This document shows positions 55,801 through 62,660 of a stretch of 64,000 nucleotides of DNA, one piece after another. This DNA is from JAFMDF01 sp965277445 (lineage in GTDB: Bacteria > Bacteroidota > Bacteroidia > Chitinophagales > Saprospiraceae): contig CBDICY010000032.1 of the NCBI GenBank assembly GCA_965277445.1, positions 1,984,001-2,048,000 on the forward strand, given 5' to 3'. Within the stretch, counting starts at the first letter, position 1. Each line of letters opens with the position of its first letter. The position numbers and the translations under genes are program-made. Below the pieces are notes generated by a model, which worked only from the letters and a program-made list of their open reading frames with translations, ran no database searches and was not told the DNA's origin.

Positions 55801-56556
55801 ATGTACTGGGATCAACTAACATCACCTCAAATAGCGGAACTGGATAAAAATATTCCAGTCATTTTACCCATTGCGGCAATCGAACAACATGGTGCCCATT
55901 TACCCTTGGCGACGGATCGCCTGATTGGGGAACATCATTGCCAGCAATTAAATAAAAAAATCGGCAATAAAGTGTTGATTTTACCAACTATAAGTGTCGG
56001 TTGTTCAGAGCATCATACTGAATTTGCAGGGAGTTTATCTGTTCAACATGCTACCTTTTTAAACCAAATGACAGACATCGCTAATTGTGTCGTTAAATAT
56101 GGATTTAAGAATTTTATGGTTTTAAATAGCCACGGTGGAAATCTAGCGATAGCAGGCACTTTTTTAGAAATCTTTGGTTATCGAAATCCAGAATGTCGAG
56201 TAGTAGTAGCAACTTGGTGGAAAATTGCCTTAGAAAAATTAACAAAATTGAACAAATCTGGACAAGGAGGTGCAGGTCATGCAGGTGAATTTGAGACTTC
56301 CTTGATGTTATTAATTGCACCTAAATTAGTCCAAAAGGATAAGATTGGTAAAAAAACAAATGTGCCTACTTTTGACTGGGCGGAAGGAGATATGTTGGCA
56401 GGCGGAAAAGCAGGTTTATACCGAACGATGAAAGCGATGACACCCTCTGGCGTTTATGGAGATGCCAATTATGGTACGAAGAAACAGGGTAAACAAATTA
56501 CTGAAATAGTAGGGAAGGCTTTGCAAAAAATTGTTTTGGATCTATATGGAAAATAA
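55801..56556 (+). CDS. Creatininase family protein
   Basis: This 251-residue cytosolic amidohydrolase-like enzyme shows the creatininase metal-site pattern: Glu28, His30, His33 and Asp39 in AAIEQHGAHLPLATD, then NSHGGN near 108-113 and GAGHAGEFETSLML with a glutamate near 163. Known members hydrolyse creatinine or formamidopyrimidines. In Bacteroidota most have no tested substrate, and lactone or amide hydrolysis is possible. It lies in the 53.6-59 kb gene row, all on the plus strand, following the NTF2/RidA fusion and preceding a Na+/solute symporter. Confidence 0.88.
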   Translation: MYWDQLTSPQIAELDKNIPVILPIAAIEQHGAHLPLATDRLIGEHHCQQLNKKIGNKVLILPTISVGCSEHHTEFAGSLSVQHATFLNQMTDIANCVVKYGFKNFMVLNSHGGNLAIAGTFLEIFGYRNPECRVVVATWWKIALEKLTKLNKSGQGGAGHAGEFETSLMLLIAPKLVQKDKIGKKTNVPTFDWAEGDMLAGGKAGLYRTMKAMTPSGVYGDANYGTKKQGKQITEIVGKALQKIVLDLYGK

Positions 56557-56693
56557 TTGCGAGTTGTTTCATTACATCAAACTAACAATTCATAATTAAT
56601 CTAAGTTGCGGAAAATCCAAATGGCTATATTGTTTTATGGTTATATTGATAAAACGATCGAAAATGTTGACTAAATGTAGATTTTAGCCTAGA

Positions 56694-56746
56694 ACAATAT
56701 AGCAATCAAACAATCATAACAATCATAACAATCAAACAATTTTTCA
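56694..56746. repeat. AACAATC short-word array
   Basis: ACAATATAGCAATCAAACAATC and further AACAATC/ATAACAATC units fill the end of the 199-base spacer, like those at 27893-27961. No gene is present in 56557-56755. Confidence 0.55.
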
Positions 56747-56755
56747 ATTTCTTAA

Positions 56756-58243
56756 ATGACTAACTTTAATTGGTACATAGACGGCAGCATCGTTATAATT
56801 TATCTTATCGCCATCATTGCCGTCGGTTTGTGGATGCGTCGGTTTGTTCATAATGTATCGGATTATTTAGTGGCTGGTCGAAAAGTAGATTTATATTTGG
56901 GTATTGCTTCTTTAGCTGCGACCGAATTTGGCATTGTGACTTGTATGGCGAATGCACAGTTGGGCTATAAATATGGATTTGCGGGCATCACGCCGGGCAT
57001 AGCTATAGCTTTAGCGGTGTTTATTGTGGGCTGGACAGGCTTTTGTATCAAACCGCTGCGAGAACAATCCGTCATTACCTTACCAGAATTATTTGATAAA
57101 AAATTTGGACAAAAAGTTAGATGGGCAAGTGGCGTAGTCATCGTTTTAGGTGGCTTGTTGAATATGGGCGTTTTTCTTAGAATGGCAGGTGATTTTTTGA
57201 CCGAGACAGTAGGTATTGATACCCAGTATTTAGAAATTTTAATGACGGGCTTACTGATAATCGTCGCCATTTATACGGTTTTAGGTGGGATGTTGTCCGT
57301 TTTAGTGACCGATTATTTCCAATTTATATTGATGAGTATTGGCTTATTAGCGGTTACGGCTATCTGTTTTTATCAATTTGGTTGGGATAATTTGGTACAT
57401 CACTTAGAAAACACCTATGGTGAAAGAGCTTTCAACCCCTTTCACGAAGGAACTTATGGTACAGACAGAATCTTATTGGATTTATTGGTCGCTTTTGCAT
57501 CTGTACTAACTTGGCAAACTATGCTTAGTCGGGTGTTATCTGCAAAAGATACGACTACAGGTCAAAGGATATATATGGGAACAGCTCCGTTCTTTTTAGT
57601 GCGTTTTGCACTTCCCGCTTTCTTAGGGATAGCTGCATTTTATTACTTTTCCCAAACAGGCAACCCACCTGAAAGGGAAATCATGGCATTGCCAACATTC
57701 ATTGCAGCGATAGTGCCTGTCGGCTTAATAGGAATTTTGGTTGCAGGAATGTTAGCAGCAGATATGTCCACTAATTCTTCCTATTTATTGGCTTGGAGTT
57801 CGGTGATCTATAATGATGTTTTAGCCCCAATTCATCAACATAAATGGTCTGAAAAGAAAGCATTGTTTACTAATCGACTTTTGGTCGCTGGTATAGGTGT
57901 GTTTTTGTTGCTGTATGGTTTATGGTATCCTCTTAAAGGAGATTTATGGGTATATTTACAGGTGACAGGAACGATTTATCTAGCAAGTATGTCCGTTATT
58001 TTAATAGCTGTTTGCTATTGGGAAAAAGCCAATGATTGGGGCGCAATGGCAGCAATTATTGTGGGAAGTGCCATTCCTATTACCTTCTTAGTATTCCAGC
58101 AATTGGACAGCACTAAGGAATTAGCAACTAGTATTGGCCCTTATAAATCAGGAGCCGCTACCTATTTTTTGACGGCTCTAGCGATGATTATAGGGTCATA
58201 CTTAAAGCGGATGGTTAACCCGAAAGTAGTAAATTTAGGCTAA
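56756..58243 (+). CDS. Sodium:solute symporter family (SSS) transporter
   Basis: This 495-residue protein has about 13 membrane spans and SSS-family features: first span YIDGSIVIIYLIAIIAVGLW, then VSDYLVAGRKVDLYLGIASL, TEFGIVTCMANAQLGYKYG in segment 2, and the conserved GMLAADMSTNSSYLLAWSSV near residue 333, corresponding to the Na+-site segment. It imports a small organic solute using Na+. It should carry the substrate of the surrounding enolase/SDR/creatininase genes across the inner membrane (inference). The stop is 12 bases from the SDR start, so these two are co-transcribed. Confidence 0.9.
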   Translation: MTNFNWYIDGSIVIIYLIAIIAVGLWMRRFVHNVSDYLVAGRKVDLYLGIASLAATEFGIVTCMANAQLGYKYGFAGITPGIAIALAVFIVGWTGFCIKPLREQSVITLPELFDKKFGQKVRWASGVVIVLGGLLNMGVFLRMAGDFLTETVGIDTQYLEILMTGLLIIVAIYTVLGGMLSVLVTDYFQFILMSIGLLAVTAICFYQFGWDNLVHHLENTYGERAFNPFHEGTYGTDRILLDLLVAFASVLTWQTMLSRVLSAKDTTTGQRIYMGTAPFFLVRFALPAFLGIAAFYYFSQTGNPPEREIMALPTFIAAIVPVGLIGILVAGMLAADMSTNSSYLLAWSSVIYNDVLAPIHQHKWSEKKALFTNRLLVAGIGVFLLLYGLWYPLKGDLWVYLQVTGTIYLASMSVILIAVCYWEKANDWGAMAAIIVGSAIPITFLVFQQLDSTKELATSIGPYKSGAATYFLTALAMIIGSYLKRMVNPKVVNLG

Positions 58244-58255
58244 ATACTAAAATCA

Positions 58256-59020
58256 ATGATGACTATGACAACTAGATTTTTAAACCAAATTGCCATTGTA
58301 ACAGGTGGTGCAAGAGGCATTGGCAAAGGCATTGCCAAAAGACTAGCAAAAGAAGGCGCAGTAGTTTACATTTTTGATATTCGAGCAAAAGAATTGAAAG
58401 AAACAGTCGCCAAATTTAAATCCCAGAAATTAACAATTAAAGGTCAAATAGTAGACATTACTAAAGAAAAGGAAATCAAAAAAGTCATCCAAAAAATCAC
58501 CAAAAAACATCAGCGATTGGATATTATGATCAATTGCGCAGGAATTGTTGGTGGAACAGGTAATAAAATAGTGAATTATACCACCAAAACCTTTGAAAAA
58601 ACGATTGCGATTAATTTAACAGGCGCATTTTTACTGACCAAATACTGTATTCCTTCGATGTTGAAAAATAACTATGGGCGCATTATACATCTTACTTCTA
58701 TTGGTGGTAAAGATGGTAATCCGAATATGGTTGGTTATGCGGTAAGTAAAGCAGGCTTATTCGGTTTGATAAAAGGCGTTGGGAAAGAATATGCGGAAAA
58801 GGGAATTACTGTTAATGGTATTGCCCCCGCCGTAATAGCAACCGATTTGAATGAAAATACAGACCCAAAAGTATTGCAATATATGATCGATAAGATCCCG
58901 ATGAAAAGATTGGGAACGGTTGAAGAAGTAGCTGCTTTATGCTGCTGGATAGCCTCTGAAGAAGCTAGTTTTAATACGGGATTTGTCTTTGATTTATCAG
59001 GCGGAAGGGCGACTTATTAG
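58256..59020 (+). CDS. Short-chain dehydrogenase/reductase (SDR), second
   Basis: This 254-residue classical SDR has the nucleotide motif VTGGARGIGKGIA (about residues 15-27), NCAGIVGG near 95, catalytic Ser in LTSIGG and the YxxxK in YAVSKAGLFGL. The C-terminus has TGFVFDLSGGRATY. Several ATG codons (58256, 58259, 58265) occur in the first lines; 58256 is the longest and lies 12 bases after the symporter. It likely oxidises or reduces a sugar or sugar acid. It is much more Lys-rich in its middle (IKKVIQKITKKHQRLD) than the SDR at 46848. Confidence 0.9.
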   Translation: MMTMTTRFLNQIAIVTGGARGIGKGIAKRLAKEGAVVYIFDIRAKELKETVAKFKSQKLTIKGQIVDITKEKEIKKVIQKITKKHQRLDIMINCAGIVGGTGNKIVNYTTKTFEKTIAINLTGAFLLTKYCIPSMLKNNYGRIIHLTSIGGKDGNPNMVGYAVSKAGLFGLIKGVGKEYAEKGITVNGIAPAVIATDLNENTDPKVLQYMIDKIPMKRLGTVEEVAALCCWIASEEASFNTGFVFDLSGGRATY

Positions 59021-59208
59021 TGAAAGAAACCTAGAACCAATCACCCCTGCTTTGGAGGGAGTAGGGGGAGGATTTCGTTATTATATTCGGTTTCAACAAA
59101 TCAATTTTATGTTTTGATAAAGCCCCAAGGTGGATAATGTTTTGAAAACAACATTTGTCAATGGTCCAAAAATGAAAAGCGAGGAAATAAGATTTTTAAA
59201 ACTCAAAA

Positions 59209-60795
59209 ATGAACCTAACAACTCACATATTATCCATTTTTTTATTCTTATATCTCTATGGAGGTGAAAGAACAACGAACCTGCTAGTTCCTCCTGAGAT
59301 ATGCGATAATGCAATTGATGATGACGGAGATGGAAAAATAGATTTGAATGATGAAGATTGTTTTTGCCCAATATTAAAACCAGAATCCCTTATCCCAAAC
59401 CCTTCTTTTGAAGAACAAGATTGCTGCCCAGAACAACATTCTAGTGTAAACTGTGCTACCGCATGGTTGCAAGCCTCCGAACCAACACCAGATTATTACC
59501 ACATTTGTGGTTGGACGGCTAATGAGGCCTTTCCTCGCCCTTTACCAGATGGAGAGGGATTTATAGGATTTATAGATGGTACCGTTAACGGAGATGTCAA
59601 CCCCAACTGGAAAGAATATGTGGGAACTTGTTTACCTCAACCACTTCTACCAGATTCGTTATATCGCTTTCAATTTTATATAGGTTTTTTAGATAGATCA
59701 ATCTCGCCTAGTATGGATCTAGTTATTTATGGTACAACCGAATGTGATAATATACCTTATGGAATAAAAGATGCCAATTTTGGTTGTCCGACTAACAGCT
59801 TGAAATGGTTGCGTTTAGGTTCAACGAGTGTTTTTGGAAACAATGAATGGAAACAGTTCAATTTTACCTTTAAGACTTCTCAAAATATTCAAGCTGTTAT
59901 AGTTGGTCCTGACTGTTATCATAGTACTATATCCAATAATACTTATTACTTCCTAGACAAACTGGAACTAGCAGAAGATACCAATTTTGATGTTAATATT
60001 GAAGTGAATGACCAACCTTGTTCGCCTAATTTAGCTTTTGAAATTGCCTATAAAGAAGGGTATAATTACCAATGGTATAAGGATGGAGTTGCTATTATCG
60101 GAGCCACTTCCAATGTTTTAAGTAAACCCTCTAAGGTAGGGAAGTATGAAGTGAAGATAGTAAATGAAAAAGGATGTAAAATTTCTGAACCCTATATTCA
60201 CAACCTACCTTCTGTGTTTACTCAAATCACTCAAACGTTTTGCTCAGGAGATTCTCTTACCTTTGATAATCAGCAATTAACAGTTCCCGGTTTCTATTGG
60301 GATACTATGAAGACAGTCAAAAATTGTGATAGTATTATTAGACTCGAATTAAAATTAGCCAATTCTTTTGAAAAAGAAATAACCGTAAAAATTTTCCCTT
60401 CTGAAACCTACAAAATTGGAAATTTTAGCTTTAATATACCCGGTGAGTATATACAAACAATAGCTTCCGAAAATGGTTGTGATAGTACGATTTATTTAAA
60501 ATTAGATCATTATAGGATTTATATCCCTAATGTTTTTTCGCCAAATGGAGATGGTATAAATGATGTCTTTTCCATATTTGACGGAGAGGACTTACATACT
60601 ATCTCAACTTTTCAAATATTTGACCGTTGGGGCAATTTAATATTCGAGGAAAAGAATATGCCTCTTAATGGAGGTTGGAATGGCAAAATAAAAAATCAAA
60701 ATGCTCCTGAAGCAGTATACATTTATCAATCAAAAATTTTGATGAATGATGCAAAAGAAAGAAGCATTTCTGGCATAATTACTTTGCTACGATAA
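59209..60795 (+). CDS. Secreted protein with gliding-motility (T9SS type B) C-terminus
   Basis: This 528-residue secreted protein has a signal peptide (NLTTHILSIFLFLYLYGGE). A CDNAIDDDGDGKIDLNDEDC segment near 25-50 resembles the putative metal-binding PEICDNGIDDDGDG-type motif common in Bacteroidota surface proteins. The middle contains Cys-rich beta domains, one like a carbohydrate-binding or jelly-roll module (NPSFEEQDCCPE...), and an Ig/SprB-like NYQWYKDGVAIIGATSN. The C-terminal gliding-motility-associated domain begins with RIYIPNVFSPNGDGINDVFS and contains FDRWGNLIF, directing T9SS export. It stands in the middle of the catabolic cluster but may be unrelated to it. Confidence 0.82.
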   Translation: MNLTTHILSIFLFLYLYGGERTTNLLVPPEICDNAIDDDGDGKIDLNDEDCFCPILKPESLIPNPSFEEQDCCPEQHSSVNCATAWLQASEPTPDYYHICGWTANEAFPRPLPDGEGFIGFIDGTVNGDVNPNWKEYVGTCLPQPLLPDSLYRFQFYIGFLDRSISPSMDLVIYGTTECDNIPYGIKDANFGCPTNSLKWLRLGSTSVFGNNEWKQFNFTFKTSQNIQAVIVGPDCYHSTISNNTYYFLDKLELAEDTNFDVNIEVNDQPCSPNLAFEIAYKEGYNYQWYKDGVAIIGATSNVLSKPSKVGKYEVKIVNEKGCKISEPYIHNLPSVFTQITQTFCSGDSLTFDNQQLTVPGFYWDTMKTVKNCDSIIRLELKLANSFEKEITVKIFPSETYKIGNFSFNIPGEYIQTIASENGCDSTIYLKLDHYRIYIPNVFSPNGDGINDVFSIFDGEDLHTISTFQIFDRWGNLIFEEKNMPLNGGWNGKIKNQNAPEAVYIYQSKILMNDAKERSISGIITLLR

Positions 60796-60827
60796 AATTT
60801 AATCATTAACTCTAAATTAATAAAATT

Positions 60828-60953
60828 ATGGAGCATTGGTTTTGGTTGGGACTTTTAATGATTACCATATTATGGTACATCATTGTGACAATAGTAGTGG
60901 CTATTCGAGGAGGAAAAAACATTAAAGAAATGATAAGGCAATTAAAAAAATGA
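60828..60953 (+). CDS. 41-residue single-span membrane protein
   Basis: A short open frame encodes MEHWFWLGLLMITILWYIIV, continuing through a short basic tail (RGGKNIKEMIRQLKK). It has one strongly hydrophobic segment (residues 4-27) and a cytoplasmic positive end. It starts 32 bases after the previous gene, with an A-rich leader. Similar one-span miniproteins accompany transporters in some bacteria, but I cannot assign this to a family. It may be an accessory of a nearby transporter (inference). Confidence 0.6.
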   Translation: MEHWFWLGLLMITILWYIIVTIVVAIRGGKNIKEMIRQLKK

Positions 60954-60984
60954 GTCGTGTATTAAAGAGTTGATGTTCGTAAGA

Positions 60985-61040
60985 AAAATAATTGTTGTAT
61001 TAACCTCTGCGGACGCTGCCTCCTCTGCGTGCAAAATGTA
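60985..61040. repeat. CCTCTGCGGACGC/CCTCTGCGTGC word repeat
   Basis: CCTCTGCGGACGCTGCC and CCTCTGCGTGCAAAATG lie in the spacer before the GATase-like gene. This word is the counterpart of the CACGGAGGA...CACAGAG string at 599-627. Confidence 0.5.
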
Positions 61041-61077
61041 AATTAACCACTTTAAGACACTACCAAAAAATGATACT

Positions 61078-61860
61078 ATGGCAAAAATATATTACGTAGG
61101 CGATTGGGCGATTTTAACAGGCCCTGTTTTTGCAGAAAGCCCCTTCCAATTTGCGCCCAAAGGGCTAGAAATTTTCAACTACGGCGTCTGGCTAAAAGAT
61201 GCTTTAGAGTCTTCAGGGGAACATACCGTTACTTCTGTTCCCTCGTGGGATTTTTATAAATTGGGACCAGGGGAATTTGAACAAATTATTGAGGACTATG
61301 ATGTTTTAATTTTTAGTGATTTTGAAGGGAAATTATTACAATTAGCGCCCGATTTTTTTGATAGAGCAGCATTTGGAAAAGGCATTTTAACCTTTCCAGA
61401 TAGAGCCAGATTAATTGTAGAAGCGGTCAAAAAAGGCAAGCGTTGTATGTTTTTGGGTGGCTGGTATTCTTTTACAGGAGAGATTGGCAAAGGCGGTTGG
61501 GGTAGAACTTTATTAAGAGACATCTTACCTGTCCAATGTTTGCCGACGGAAGATTTAGTAGAAAGTACCGAAGGGTATTATCCCAAATTGACGAAGAAAG
61601 GGAAAAAAGCTTTAAAAAAGCTAGATTTAACAGACATTCCACCCATTTTAGGTTATAACGAAACCATCCCCATTCCAGAAGGAAAAGTATTAATGACCTT
61701 TAAAGAAACAGGACATCCAATGCTAGTTACCAGAAAAGTAGGGAAAGGAAAGACGTTGGCTTATACCTCCGACCCCGCACCACATTGGGCAGCGAATTTT
61801 GTGTATTGGAAAGGCTATAATGATTTTTGGTTGACTTGTTTGGATACATTGTTAAAATAA
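61078..61860 (+). CDS. Glutamine amidotransferase-like protein (GATase1-like)
   Basis: This 260-residue cytosolic protein has a class I glutamine amidotransferase-like fold. Features are IYYVGDWAILTGPVFAESP at the start, VLIFSDFEGKLL near 83, and GKRCMFLGGWYSFTGEIGKGG (about 120-140), which replaces the nucleophile elbow. The Cys-His-Glu triad of true GATases is not clear: the elbow reads FLGGWYSF with no Cys. Such proteins are found with sugar-acid or lactone genes and may bind rather than cleave a ligand. C-terminal GHPMLVTRKVGKGKTLAYTSDP is typical of the family. It lies in the catabolic gene row. Confidence 0.8.
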   Translation: MAKIYYVGDWAILTGPVFAESPFQFAPKGLEIFNYGVWLKDALESSGEHTVTSVPSWDFYKLGPGEFEQIIEDYDVLIFSDFEGKLLQLAPDFFDRAAFGKGILTFPDRARLIVEAVKKGKRCMFLGGWYSFTGEIGKGGWGRTLLRDILPVQCLPTEDLVESTEGYYPKLTKKGKKALKKLDLTDIPPILGYNETIPIPEGKVLMTFKETGHPMLVTRKVGKGKTLAYTSDPAPHWAANFVYWKGYNDFWLTCLDTLLK

Positions 61861-61868
61861 AATTTTAA

Positions 61869-62420
61869 TTAAGGACTTAAGGCCCCAAGTAAGAAAAATC
61901 TAAGCCCCAAAATTAAAAATCCTGCCCCTATAATGAGACCCAAACAACCAATATTTGACCCTTTTAATAGTCCTAAAACATACAAAAACAAAGTGACTAT
62001 AAATAATAAAAATGCGCCTACAAATAAAGCAGGAGCAAAAGCGGTCAATAAGGAAAAAATAGCAGAACTAATGCCAGTTATTATTGCCCAATCAGGTTCT
62101 GCTAATTTAGCGGTTTTCATCTTTTGAAGTAAATCGGTTCTGGTTACTTTTTTATGAGCTAAGGAAGGTTGATTTTTTAAAGATTTTTTAAGCCGATGTT
62201 TGGTGAAGTCCAAAAAAACACGGTGTTTTAATTTTAACTTTATACCCAGCATTTTAGCTAAGTCTTTATTTTTAATGTTGACTAATTGCCTATAAGTAAG
62301 AGTGTCAATCTGGACATTAGTTTTAGGCTTGGAAATATAGATGGGATTGGCATATAAATTAGTCAAAAAGCAGAAAAACATAAAGCTCAAATAGTCTCTT
62401 AGAAAGTAGCTCTTTTTCAT
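61869..62420 (-). CDS. Hypothetical membrane protein
   Basis: This 183-residue protein has an N-terminal hydrophobic segment that could be a signal peptide or anchor (MFFCFLTNLYA), a basic middle (KLKHRVFLDFTKHRLKKSLKN) and a C-terminal block of two to three membrane spans (AIITGISSAIFSLLTAFAP, AFLLFIVTLFLYVLGLL, GLIIGAGFLILGLRFFLLG). I recognise no family. It is convergent with the GATase-like gene, 8 bases between stops, and divergent from the SGNH esterase gene. Confidence 0.6.
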   Translation of the reverse strand: MKKSYFLRDYLSFMFFCFLTNLYANPIYISKPKTNVQIDTLTYRQLVNIKNKDLAKMLGIKLKLKHRVFLDFTKHRLKKSLKNQPSLAHKKVTRTDLLQKMKTAKLAEPDWAIITGISSAIFSLLTAFAPALFVGAFLLFIVTLFLYVLGLLKGSNIGCLGLIIGAGFLILGLRFFLLGALSP

Positions 62421-62608
62421 TTTACTTAGTTTTTAGAAATTAAATTATTCAGAAACTATGCAAAAATAGAGAGGTGTCAAAATATTTATTACGTCTTGGG
62501 TTAAACAGGACTTGGTTAGGGATGAACTGGATGAATTGCCAATATTATTTTAGCAATTGCTGCGAGTCAATTTGAAAAATATTTACCAATAATGTTCTTT
62601 ATAATGCT

Positions 62609-62616
62609 TACCTTTA
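62609..62616 (+). promoter_or_regulatory. Possible -7 promoter element TACCTTTA
   Basis: TACCTTTA, close to the Bacteroidota -7 consensus TAnnTTTG, lies 44 bases before the SGNH esterase ATG. The same octamer occurs at 790-797 before the AtuA-like gene. No clear -33 element was seen, so this is tentative. Confidence 0.3.
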
Positions 62617-62660
62617 ATACTTATTAGTTGGTGTAGAATTGTTTCTAAAATAAACGAAGA

